This document shows, piece after piece, positions 53,543 to 61,671 of a stretch of DNA of 64,000 nucleotides. This stretch comes from Methanocella_A sp963769045 (GTDB taxonomy: Archaea > Halobacteriota > Methanocellia > Methanocellales > Methanocellaceae): the NCBI GenBank assembly GCA_963769045.1, contig CAVYKK010000029.1:186001-250000 (forward strand). Direction: 5' to 3'. The translations under genes were made by a program, and so were the position numbers. Within the stretch, counting starts at the first letter, position 1. Each line of letters starts with the position of its first letter. The notes under the pieces are model-generated. The model did not search any database. It was not told the origin of the DNA and saw only the letters and a program-made list of their open reading frames with translations.

Positions 53543-54147
53543 TGGCCGGCGGCGCGGCCACCAGGATGGGCGGCGTTGAAAAGCCGATTGTGCCGCTGGG
53601 AGGACGCCCGATGATTGCCTATGTGATCGACGCGCTCCTCGCCAGCCGGAATGTCGGCCATATTTTCGTAGCGGTCTCAAGCAGGGTGCCGGTGACGGCC
53701 GAATACGTCAGGACGGCCTTCGCCGGCGATGACAGGGTGTCGCCGGTTATGACCCCGGGGGCAGGTTATGTCGAGGACACGGCCTATGCGGCTGAAGCCC
53801 TTGGGCTCTTCAGGCCGTTCCTTGTCATCTCGTCTGACCTGCCGCTGGCCACTGTGGCGGTCATCGATGAAGCGATCGCTGTATACGATGCCTCGGGATG
53901 CGAGGCACTTTCAGTCAGGGTCGACGCTTCCTGTGTCCCGCCGGAGCTGGAACCCGACACGGTCCTGGTAGACGAAGGGAAGAGGAACGTGCCTGCGGGC
54001 ATCAACATCATCGACGGCCGTCACATGGGGAGGTACCAGGAAGAACGAATCCTCATCGTCTCTGACAGCAGGCTGGCTGCCAATGTCAACTACAGGAAAG
54101 ACCTGGCCTATTGTGAGAAGATCATACACGGGGAACGCCCTCGTTGA
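53527..54147 (+). CDS. cobY: GTP:adenosylcobinamide-phosphate guanylyltransferase
   Basis: 206 residues. The nucleotidyltransferase start DALVMAGGAATRMGGVEKPI and ISSDLPLATVAVIDEAI (metal-binding Asp) are those of CobY, the archaeal non-kinase replacement for CobU. It activates cobinamide phosphate with GMP before CobS acts. Start GTG 53527 within the end of cobS. Last gene of the cobD-cbiB-cobS-cobY operon. Confidence 0.93.
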   Translation: MDALVMAGGAATRMGGVEKPIVPLGGRPMIAYVIDALLASRNVGHIFVAVSSRVPVTAEYVRTAFAGDDRVSPVMTPGAGYVEDTAYAAEALGLFRPFLVISSDLPLATVAVIDEAIAVYDASGCEALSVRVDASCVPPELEPDTVLVDEGKRNVPAGINIIDGRHMGRYQEERILIVSDSRLAANVNYRKDLAYCEKIIHGERPR

Positions 54148-54230
54148 CAGGCTCACCAATAGGTATAATATGGTTGATATACATTGGTTATTGACGATTT
54201 TGCCCGGTTGAGACCGGGGCGGATTGGCAC

Positions 54231-55130
54231 ATGAAGGACGACTCTTTCGCCCGTAAAAAATGGGTGGTACCCTACAAAAATATCGTGGCCCTCAGCAACG
54301 GTAACGGCCTGGTGGACATCGTCGAGCAGTCGAACTGCTTCGGGGGCTCCTGCTGGGCGGAGTACCATTATAAGAAGAGCAGCCCGCTCATTTTAAATTC
54401 AAAGCATTACGGCAACTCGATGCGTTACTCCGTTAAGGAAGGCAAAGCCGATATCAGCCTGGTCTCATCGGTCTCCGCGGCAGGCATCGAAGCCGTCGTC
54501 GTCGGGGACGAGACGATCGAGGTCACATACGCAGGCCTGGGCGGTGGCGGGGTGGGCGCTTCCATGAGCCGTGCGCTCGCCGAGGACGTGATCGACTACG
54601 AGCTGACGGAAGCCGGTGGCAGCCGCAAGAGCAAGGGCACGATCATTCTCCCGCGCCGGAAGAGAGTCTTGATCGGTGTCGACGATACGGATACAAAGGA
54701 AGAAGGAGCTACGTGGTCGCTCGTCCACAACATCGCCACTGAAGTAGATAACCGGAATGCCCGGTATCTTTCCCATGCTCTGGTACAGCTCTACCCGGTA
54801 CCTCACAAGACCCAGAACTGTGTATCCACGGTCGTGGAGTTCGGGTGTATCGACGAGACGAAGCTGGTAAGGGACTTCGGCAGGCTGCTCGCGAAATATA
54901 CGTTATCCGAGAACACCGGCATGGTGGTGCTGCAGGACTTCGACGCCAGCGCCATGGTTGATTATGGCAAGCTAGTGAAGAGCAAGCACGTCTCCATCGA
55001 GACGACCCTGAAGACCGTCAAGAAGGCCAACGCAGACATACTCATAGATGGCCGGGGCATCATCGGCGCCGCGGCGGCGCTGCCTTATTTTGCCAGGCCT
55101 TGCGATTCGGTCGTGCTTGACCAGAATTAA
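54231..55130 (+). CDS. Methanogenesis marker protein 11
   Basis: 299 residues. The C-terminal part begins LIGVDDTDTKEEGATWSLVH, the DDTD signature of the marker 11 family (similar to the TiaS nucleotide-binding region), with HALVQLYPVPHKTQNCVSTV and a late DGRGIIGAAAALPYF. The N-terminal WVVPYKNIVALSNGNGLVDI and GLGGGGVGASM are family-typical. Found in methanogens; biochemical role unestablished. Start ATG 54231, with a TATA-like GGTATAATATGG near 54160. It follows the cob operon by 84 nt. Confidence 0.88.
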   Translation: MKDDSFARKKWVVPYKNIVALSNGNGLVDIVEQSNCFGGSCWAEYHYKKSSPLILNSKHYGNSMRYSVKEGKADISLVSSVSAAGIEAVVVGDETIEVTYAGLGGGGVGASMSRALAEDVIDYELTEAGGSRKSKGTIILPRRKRVLIGVDDTDTKEEGATWSLVHNIATEVDNRNARYLSHALVQLYPVPHKTQNCVSTVVEFGCIDETKLVRDFGRLLAKYTLSENTGMVVLQDFDASAMVDYGKLVKSKHVSIETTLKTVKKANADILIDGRGIIGAAAALPYFARPCDSVVLDQN

Positions 55131-55171
55131 TCAAATCACGGGAATGAACCTGCCGGACAACGGGTAGCTGA

Positions 55172-55206
55172 CCGGCGGGGCGCTTGCGCGCGCACGCGTG
55201 GCCGGG
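55172..55206 (+). repeat. CG-alternating dispersed motif, copy 5
   Basis: GGCGCTTGCG-type variant (GGGGCGCTTGCGCGCGCACG then CGTGGCCGGGC), lying between the marker 11 gene and the IorA-like gene. One base change in the core relative to the other copies. Confidence 0.65.
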
Positions 55207-55294
55207 CGAATGTTTCCCGTTTTAAGCGAATCTCTTAGCCCTCTGATGGTCAGATGTGGCAAGTTTATTATCACTTCAGCGCGTTTTTTCTCAT

Positions 55295-56782
55295 ATGGCC
55301 GATATTATGACCGGGATCGAAGCTGCACGCTCAGCTATCGAGGATGCCGCCGTACGTCTGGCGACCGGAGTGCCGGGATACCCGATCAACGGCCTGTTCA
55401 CCGCGCTGCAGCAATCCGATCTCCGGGCGCGCTGGCAGCTCAACGAGAAGATCGCTTTTGAGATGGCCCTGGGAGCATCGGCGTGCGGGGACCGGTCGGT
55501 AGTCGTATCGAAGCACGTGGGCCTCAACGTCATGTCCGACCCGCTGATCATTTCGGCCACGCACGGGATCGGCGCGGGCATCATTGTCATTGCAGGGGAC
55601 GACGTCGGCGCTATCATGTCGCAGGACGAGCAGGACTCCCGGTGGTATGGCAGGCTGGCCGACATCCCGGTCTATGATCCATCCGCGCCCGGCGAGCTTT
55701 ATGATTCGATCATGGACGGCATCATGCTCTCCGAACAGATCAGCGCGCCCGCCATCGTCAGGGTGACAGACCAGGTACTGGCCGCTTCCGGCTCCATCAA
55801 TCGCAGGAAATCGCCGGCCCCAGAGAAAAAGCTAAGCCGGGACATATGGCAGTATACCATGATCGGTAAACGCCAGAAGTACCTGAAGGACGGCTGGACA
55901 CTGGCCGTACGCAGGGCTGCCGGCACCCCGATGAACCGCATCGTCCGGAAAAGCAGGTTCGGCATTATCTCATCCGGGCACGCAACGGAGCCTGCGGCAG
56001 CCATCGCCGCCGCAAACCGGATGTCGCACCTGTCGCTCGTCATGGTCAACCCGTTCCCCCGTAAGAAGGTAGACGACTTCGTATCGGAGATGGATGCCGT
56101 CCTCGTCTGCGAGGAAACCTCCACGTTCATCGAGTCACAGGCCGCTTCGCCGAAGATCAGAGGCCGGCTGACCGGGCACTTGCCTATGTGGGGCGGGCTG
56201 GACGAGCAGTTGATCCAGGACGCTGTCTCGCACATCCTGGAAACCCGCCCGCAGATGCCCATCGAGCCTGAGACTATGCAGTCGCGAGGCTTCGCAAAAG
56301 GCCTGTGCCCCGGGTGTCCGTTCGCCCCGGTCTATGAGGCCGTCAAGGCGCTGGACGTTAAAGTCGCCAGCGACGTCGGCTGTCCCATCCTGACGACCAG
56401 TCCGCCCTACAGCATGGTCGATGTGGCCTGCTCGCTGGGCTCTCCGGCCAGCGTGGCGAGCGGCTTCAGGGAGAAGGGCGTCGCTATGCTGGGCGACTAC
56501 GGCCTGCTGCACACGGGCCTGCCCGCGCTGCTCAATGCGAAATATAATGGTTACGGAGTGCTTGCCGTCGTTTTTGTGAACGGGAAAGCAGCTATGACCG
56601 GCGGCCAGGCCGTGCCTGACGTGGTCCCGCTGCTGACCGCGGTGTTCGGGGACGACTGCACGGTTGCCGACATCGGCGACCTGACCGTGGACCTGGTCAG
56701 TAAAGACCTGCAGAAACTGTTGCAGGCGCCGGGACTGAAGGTCTATGTCGTCAGAGGCACATGCCCGCCCCGCGCAAAGTAG
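55295..56782 (+). CDS. IorA-like thiamine-diphosphate oxidoreductase subunit without ferredoxin domain
   Basis: About 495 residues. The N-terminal pyrimidine-binding domain has ATGVPGYPINGLFTAL and AFEMALGASACGDRSVV; the middle domain has VNPFPRKKVDDFV and VCEETSTFIE; the C-terminal domain has GLCPGCPFAPVYEAV and the TPP/metal loop MLGDYGLLHTGLPAL...GKAAMTGGQ. This matches indolepyruvate:ferredoxin oxidoreductase alpha subunits, but the protein stops after the TPP domain and lacks the usual C-terminal 2[4Fe-4S] ferredoxin module. No beta subunit gene is adjacent. Start ATG 55295 is near leaderless spacing from TTTATTATC. Substrate uncertain (2-oxoacid or aryl-pyruvate). Confidence 0.85.
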   Translation: MADIMTGIEAARSAIEDAAVRLATGVPGYPINGLFTALQQSDLRARWQLNEKIAFEMALGASACGDRSVVVSKHVGLNVMSDPLIISATHGIGAGIIVIAGDDVGAIMSQDEQDSRWYGRLADIPVYDPSAPGELYDSIMDGIMLSEQISAPAIVRVTDQVLAASGSINRRKSPAPEKKLSRDIWQYTMIGKRQKYLKDGWTLAVRRAAGTPMNRIVRKSRFGIISSGHATEPAAAIAAANRMSHLSLVMVNPFPRKKVDDFVSEMDAVLVCEETSTFIESQAASPKIRGRLTGHLPMWGGLDEQLIQDAVSHILETRPQMPIEPETMQSRGFAKGLCPGCPFAPVYEAVKALDVKVASDVGCPILTTSPPYSMVDVACSLGSPASVASGFREKGVAMLGDYGLLHTGLPALLNAKYNGYGVLAVVFVNGKAAMTGGQAVPDVVPLLTAVFGDDCTVADIGDLTVDLVSKDLQKLLQAPGLKVYVVRGTCPPRAK

Positions 56783-56974
56783 AGGTCACGGAGGTAACAA
56801 GAGGTCACAGAGCTCAGCACAGAGGTCACAGAGGCCACAGAGGTATCCACAGAGGCTTATTTAACAACAATGCTTATGACAGCCTATTTCTAAAAAGTCC
56901 TCTGTGTCATCCTTTGTGACCTCTGTGACCTCTGTGCTGAGCTCTGTGACCTCTCGCAAACCTCCGAGGCCTCC
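56781..56974. repeat. Inverted repeat built from GGTCACAGAG words (sister of 47007-47199)
   Basis: Left arm 56781-56856, right arm about 56897-56974, with a 40-nt AT-rich loop. The left arm shares more than 30 consecutive bases with the element at 47.0 kb, including AACAAGAGGTCACAGAGCTC. It overlaps the stop of the IorA-like gene. Confidence 0.92.
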
Positions 56975-57024
56975 CCGCGGATAGCGGGAGAACAGGATTT
57001 TTTCCCGGCCCCCGATGATCGATC

Positions 57025-57657
57025 GTGGACCGGAAACTTGACAGCAGCTTTACGACTTTTCCATGGTGCTGGCGCAATAAGTACGTGGGGCACTGGATCA
57101 TCGAGGTGCCGCTGGACAGGGAACAGTACGGCGTGTTCGGGCACGGGTGTTTGCTGGATATTATCGAGGAAGCCCTGAATGCCTCGGGGGACGTCTTTTT
57201 CCCGACACAGGTGGAATGCGGGGAGCGGCATACGCTGTTCGATCAGCCGATGCCGCTGCCGGCCGCCGCCATAAGGGAGGCTCTCGACCGCCGGTGGTCG
57301 ATCATGTCTGCCGATGAAGGCTTCGAGCCAGCCTGCGACATCCACGGCGTTTCCTGCATATATGTCCGCAATGCCAGCGGCGTTACACGGTCGCTGGTAC
57401 CCCATGCCATGAGCCTGCGGCTGGAATGCGACCCGGGAAAAAGTCCCGTAGCACGACTATCGGTCTATACGAAGTGCGACGCCTGGCTGGAGCGGACCCT
57501 GGAAGGCCATGACAACGCGAGCATAGGCACCCTGAACGGGCCGATACTGTCCGACAAGCTGATCGAGATGGAAACGAGACTTGGCGGCACTATCTCAATG
57601 ATGCGAACCGATTATGACGCGGTCAGCATAGACAGGTACAGCCTGAAAAATAAGTGA
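57025..57657 (+). CDS. Hypothetical protein, unrecognised
   Basis: 210 residues from GTG 57025. The N-terminus FTTFPWCWRNKYVGHWIIEV is rich in aromatic residues; a central segment ALNASGDVFFPTQVECGERH and a terminal ETRLGGTISMMRTDYDAVSI suggest a compact alpha/beta fold. No signal peptide or membrane segment. Stop lies 3 nt from the end of the convergent aksA gene. No family recognised, so no function is proposed. Confidence 0.75.
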   Translation: MDRKLDSSFTTFPWCWRNKYVGHWIIEVPLDREQYGVFGHGCLLDIIEEALNASGDVFFPTQVECGERHTLFDQPMPLPAAAIREALDRRWSIMSADEGFEPACDIHGVSCIYVRNASGVTRSLVPHAMSLRLECDPGKSPVARLSVYTKCDAWLERTLEGHDNASIGTLNGPILSDKLIEMETRLGGTISMMRTDYDAVSIDRYSLKNK

Positions 57658-57660
57658 GCA

Positions 57661-58872
57661 TCAGGGAGTGGCAGCGTCTTTGCTGACACTCTGCGCGAGC
57701 GTGCTGGCGATGAGTTCCCTCAGCTCGTCGCGGCGCAGCGACTGTTTCATTTCGCTCAGCCGCTTGATCTCGCATAGCACCTGGTTCGTCTCTGCTTTGC
57801 TCAGCGTAAAGCCCATCTGTCGTGCCATGTAGCACAGGGCTGCTCCTCCGCTGTGCTTGCCGAGGATGAACTCGCGCTTTCCGCCTACCAGCTCCGGGCT
57901 GAATAACTCGTAGGTCCGGTCGTGCTCCAGCAGCGCGGCGATGTGGATACCCGACTCGTGGGCAAAGGCGTGATCGCCGACCACGGCCTTGTTCTTCGCG
58001 AGGGCGATGCCAGAGTACCGCTCCACAGTCTTTGACAGCTCGACGATCCGCGACAGGTCGTATTTCTCGACGCCATGCTGGATGCGTAAGTTCATTAATA
58101 CTTCTTCCAGCGACGCGTTGCCCGCCCGCTCGCCGATGCCGTTCGCGGTCGTATGCAGCTGCTTTGCACCCGCCTCCGCGGCGGCGATCGTGTTGGCCAC
58201 TGCGTTGCCGAGGTCATCGTGGCAGTGGACGCAGATCGGCGTCTTAACCGTCTTCCTGATCTCGCCCACCATGAACTTCATCGTGGCAGGGGTCATGATG
58301 CCGACGGTGTCCGCGATGCTCACGTAGTCCGCGCCTGCCTCTTCCCCGGCCTTATAGAACCGCTTCAGGAACTCGAGGCTCGTCCGGGTCGAGTCTTCCG
58401 CGGCGTACCGCACGATGAGCCCGTGCCTCTTCGCGTACTCCAGCGCTTCGACCGCACAGTTGACGACCTCGTCCTGAGTCTTGTGATGCTTGTATTGTAA
58501 GTGCAGGTCTGAAGTGCCCACGAAAATGCCAGCCATGTCGGCGCCACTGTCTATAACGGCGTCGATATCACTCTTGACTGCCCGGGACAGGCAGCAGATC
58601 TTCGCGTTCAGGCCCAGGTCGGAAATGGCCTTGATAGATTCTTTTTCTCCCTGCGACACGGCAGGGAAGCCGGCCTCAATGATCTCGATGCCCATCTCGT
58701 CCAGCATGCGGGCAATATCGATCTTTTCTTCTTTCGTGAAAGCCACACCGGGCGTCTGCTCCCCATCCCGCAGGGTAACGTCACAGATCTCTATGTCACC
58801 AAGTTTCGAAGAAACGTACTTCGTCCACTCGTTTTTAGAGTACAACGACGTTACTCTGGAAGCGTCAGGCAT
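57661..58872 (-). CDS. aksA: Homocitrate synthase of coenzyme B biosynthesis
   Basis: About 403 residues. The DRE-TIM metallolyase features are DVTLRDGEQTPGVAFTKEEK, EAGFPAVSQGEKESI, VHCHDDLGNAVANT, ANGIGERAGNASLEE and HESGIHIAALL. It condenses acetyl-CoA with 2-oxoglutarate and then with the longer 2-oxoacids. Isopropylmalate or citramalate synthase is the alternative, but the divergent aksDEF genes and the lack of the LeuA regulatory domain favour AksA. The start ATG 58872 has GGTG directly upstream; a GTG at 58920 is possible. A TATA-like ATATATAAG lies near 58930. Confidence 0.88.
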   Translation of the reverse strand: MPDASRVTSLYSKNEWTKYVSSKLGDIEICDVTLRDGEQTPGVAFTKEEKIDIARMLDEMGIEIIEAGFPAVSQGEKESIKAISDLGLNAKICCLSRAVKSDIDAVIDSGADMAGIFVGTSDLHLQYKHHKTQDEVVNCAVEALEYAKRHGLIVRYAAEDSTRTSLEFLKRFYKAGEEAGADYVSIADTVGIMTPATMKFMVGEIRKTVKTPICVHCHDDLGNAVANTIAAAEAGAKQLHTTANGIGERAGNASLEEVLMNLRIQHGVEKYDLSRIVELSKTVERYSGIALAKNKAVVGDHAFAHESGIHIAALLEHDRTYELFSPELVGGKREFILGKHSGGAALCYMARQMGFTLSKAETNQVLCEIKRLSEMKQSLRRDELRELIASTLAQSVSKDAATP

Positions 58873-58889
58873 AGCATCACCATTACTAA

Positions 58890-58970
58890 CGGAAATTTCG
58901 CTACCGAAATTTTCGCTCACAAGAACTCTTATATATCCTGCGTACTAATAATTTTCCATTAAAATTTTCG
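58890..58970. promoter_or_regulatory. Divergent aksA/aksD promoter with repeated AAATTT-type boxes
   Basis: CGGAAATTTCG (58890-58900), CGAAATTTTCG (58905-58915) and TTAAAATTTTCGAA (58959-58972) are near-palindromic and share the centre AAATTT / AAAATTTT. Two lie just downstream of the aksA TATA box, the third just before the aksD start. The arrangement suggests one regulator binding to both promoters of the coenzyme B genes. Confidence 0.5.
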
Positions 58971-58979
58971 AAGGTGTGA

Positions 58980-60230
58980 TTGCGCTTGGGGACCATTAGC
59001 GAAGAGATACTGGGCAAGGCTTCGGGAAAATCGGTCAATGCAGGCGACTTTGTCGTGGCAAATGTGGATTTTGCGATGAGTCACGACGGTACATCAGTGC
59101 TTGCGGTCAAGGCGTTCCGGGAGATGGGCCTGGACAAGGTCTGGGACCCCGACAGAATCATCGTACCATTTGACCATCTGGCCCCGGCCAACAATGAGAA
59201 TACTGCCCAGTTACAAAAGGAAATCAGGCAATGGGCTGCCGCCCAGAAGATTTCTCACTTATACGACGTCGGCGAGGGCATCTGCCACCAGCTCATGGCC
59301 GAGTATGGCTTTGCGCTACCGGGCAAGGTCATCGTGGGTGCCGACTCGCACTCCTGTACCTATGGCGCTTTTGGCGCGTTCGCTACCGGCGTCGGGGCTA
59401 CGGACATGGCAGAGATCTATGCCTCCGGGCGCCTGTGGTTCCGGGTGCCGGAGACGATCAAGATCACCGCAGACGGCGAGCTGCCGCCCGGCGTGACGCC
59501 GAAGGACGTCATTCTCCACATAATCAGGGCCGTCAGGGCCGACGGCGCGACCTATAAAGCGCTGGAGTTCTACGGCGAGACGATCAGGGAGATGTCCATG
59601 GCCGGCAGGATGACACTATGCAACATGGCCATCGAAATGGGAGGCAAGGCAGGGATCGTGCCCCCGGACGCCCGGACGTTCGAATATATCAACGGCAAAG
59701 CGGCAGAGGGATACATGCCAGCCTATGCCTCGAAGGATGCAGCTTACTGTGACATCATCGACTTCAACCTGTCGAACCTCTCGCCGCAGGTCGCCTGCCC
59801 CCCGGACGTCGACAATGTCCGGGACGTGGGCGAGGTGGAGAATGTCGCCATAGACCAGGTGCTCATCGGCTCATGCACCAACGGCCGGCTGGAGGACCTC
59901 GCGGCAGCCGCGTCCATCCTGAAAAACCGCAAGGTGAAATGCCGCACGCTGGTGATACCGGCGTCCAGGGGCGTCATGCTTGAAGTCGTCGAGACCGGCG
60001 TCGCCGCCATACTGCTCGACGCCGGCGCGACTATCTGCAACCCGGGCTGCGGGCCCTGCCTGGGCGGCCATATGGGCGTAATGGCAGAAGGCGAAGCGTG
60101 CCTGTCCACGACAAACAGGAACTTCCGGGGACGCATGGGCAAGGGTGCCGATGTATACCTTGGCTCGCCGTTGACTGCGGCCGCTACCGCGCTAAATGGC
60201 CGGATCACGGACCCGAGGCGGTACATATGA
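58980..60230 (+). CDS. aksD: Homoaconitase large subunit
   Basis: 416 residues, right for the archaeal HACN/LeuC-type large subunit. Cluster-binding cysteines are in GADSHSCTYGAFG, IGSCTNGR and NPGCGPCLGG. With AksE it converts homocitrate and its longer homologues to the iso-forms through [4Fe-4S]-assisted dehydration and hydration. LeuC is the close alternative; context supports AksD. Start TTG 58980, or TTG 58986, which has AAGGTG at better spacing. Its stop overlaps the aksE start by 4 nt. Confidence 0.88.
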   Translation: MRLGTISEEILGKASGKSVNAGDFVVANVDFAMSHDGTSVLAVKAFREMGLDKVWDPDRIIVPFDHLAPANNENTAQLQKEIRQWAAAQKISHLYDVGEGICHQLMAEYGFALPGKVIVGADSHSCTYGAFGAFATGVGATDMAEIYASGRLWFRVPETIKITADGELPPGVTPKDVILHIIRAVRADGATYKALEFYGETIREMSMAGRMTLCNMAIEMGGKAGIVPPDARTFEYINGKAAEGYMPAYASKDAAYCDIIDFNLSNLSPQVACPPDVDNVRDVGEVENVAIDQVLIGSCTNGRLEDLAAAASILKNRKVKCRTLVIPASRGVMLEVVETGVAAILLDAGATICNPGCGPCLGGHMGVMAEGEACLSTTNRNFRGRMGKGADVYLGSPLTAAATALNGRITDPRRYI

Positions 60231-60700
60231 AGTTTAGCGGCAGTACCTGGAAATATGGGGATAACGTCGATACGGACGTGATCATCCCGGGCAAATACCT
60301 GCGATCGGCCGACTTCAAGGTCTTCGCAGAGCATGCCATGGAGGGCATCGACCCTGCTTTCCGGCCGTCGCCCGGTGATGTCATAGTTGCAGGAAAGAAC
60401 TTCGGCTGCGGCTCCTCGAGAGAGCAGGCGCCGCTGGCGATCAAGTATTCAGGCATCAGCTGTGTCGTGGCGAAGTCATTCGCCCGCATCTTCTTCCGGA
60501 ATGCCATCAATATCGGGCTTCCCATCGTGGAAGCAGACGTGATCGATGCGGTGCAGAAAGGCGACGTAGTCGAGGTCGACCTCGACAGCGGCTATGTGAC
60601 GGCTAACGGCGTCAGGTATTCGAGCACACGGCTTCCGGGCTTCCTGCAGGACATCCTAAATGCCGGCGGCCTGGTGGCCTACAGGAGGCGGCAGCATTGA
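60227..60700 (+). CDS. aksE: Homoaconitase small subunit
   Basis: 157 residues from ATG 60227, the normal size of the small swivelling subunit. YGDNVDTDVIIPGKYL at the N-terminus and FGCGSSREQAPLAIKYSG are the family motifs; the loop YL-R after IIPGK, not the YLRT of pure LeuD enzymes, fits the homoaconitase type. Works with AksD. Overlaps aksD and aksF by 4 nt each. Confidence 0.9.
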   Translation: MKFSGSTWKYGDNVDTDVIIPGKYLRSADFKVFAEHAMEGIDPAFRPSPGDVIVAGKNFGCGSSREQAPLAIKYSGISCVVAKSFARIFFRNAINIGLPIVEADVIDAVQKGDVVEVDLDSGYVTANGVRYSSTRLPGFLQDILNAGGLVAYRRRQH

Positions 60701-61671
60701 AGATCGCGGTGCTTCCCGGTGACGGCGTGGGCAAGGAAGTCGTGCCCGTCGCCCGTGACGTGTTGAAGATGGCACTGCCGGGGGCAGAATACGTCGACGT
60801 CGATGTCGGGAATGAGCGGTGGCTCCGGGAAGGAAAAGCCATCACCGACGAAGACATGGACGTCATTAGCGAGTGCGACTGTGTCCTGTTCGGTGCGATT
60901 ACCTCGCCGCCAGGCAAGCCGTATCGGAGCATCATCCTCGGGCTGCGGAATGACCTGGAGCTCTATGCCAATATCCGCCCGTTCCAGTCCAATCCTGTCT
61001 CCCCCATGAAGGTAAATTTCACCATCTACCGGGAGAACAGCGAAGACCTGTATACCGGGCTCGAGACAGTGACACCGGACGAGGTAAGGAGCATCCGGCT
61101 GATCACGAGAAAGGCGAGCGAACGGATCGCTCGGGCTGCCTGCCAGAGGCCGGGCATCAGGCGGCTGACGATCGTCCACAAGGCAAACGTGATGAAGTCC
61201 TGTGAGCTGTTCCGTGACGCCTGTATCTCGGTCGCGACTGCCATGGGCGTGAAGTATGACGAAATGCTGGTGGACACTGCCGCATACAATCTCGTCAGGG
61301 ACCCGTCCCGGTTCGATACTATCGTGACCACCAACCTGTTCGGCGACATACTTTCGGACGAGGCCTCCGCCCTTATCGGGAGCATGGGGCTGTCACCAAG
61401 CGCCAACATCGGCGACCGCTACGCGCTCTTTGAGCCCGTACATGGCAGCGCGCCGGACATTGCCGGGAAAGGTATCGCCAACCCCATCGCGGCAGTGCTC
61501 AGCGGGAAAATGCTGCTGGAATGGGCCGGCAAGGAGGAGACGGCGAAAGCAGTACAGCGCGCCGTCGATGGCGCGATCTCTGACGGAAAGCTCACGCCGG
61601 ACCTCGGCGGCCGCTGCTCGACTCGGGAAGTCGGGTCCGCCATTATGAAACACCTGGAGCACGAGCTATGA
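60697..61671 (+). CDS. aksF: Homoisocitrate dehydrogenase
   Basis: 324 residues from TTG 60697 (overlapping the aksE TGA). The beta-decarboxylating dehydrogenase features are AVLPGDGVGKEVV, the TIYRENSEDLYTGLE substrate loop, DTAAYNLVRDPSRFDTIVTTNLFGDILSDEAS and PVHGSAPDIAGKGIANPIA (NAD(P) site). It oxidatively decarboxylates homoisocitrate homologues, completing each elongation cycle to 2-oxosuberate. LeuB is the alternative. Overlaps the next gene by 4 nt. Confidence 0.9.
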   Translation: MKIAVLPGDGVGKEVVPVARDVLKMALPGAEYVDVDVGNERWLREGKAITDEDMDVISECDCVLFGAITSPPGKPYRSIILGLRNDLELYANIRPFQSNPVSPMKVNFTIYRENSEDLYTGLETVTPDEVRSIRLITRKASERIARAACQRPGIRRLTIVHKANVMKSCELFRDACISVATAMGVKYDEMLVDTAAYNLVRDPSRFDTIVTTNLFGDILSDEASALIGSMGLSPSANIGDRYALFEPVHGSAPDIAGKGIANPIAAVLSGKMLLEWAGKEETAKAVQRAVDGAISDGKLTPDLGGRCSTREVGSAIMKHLEHEL

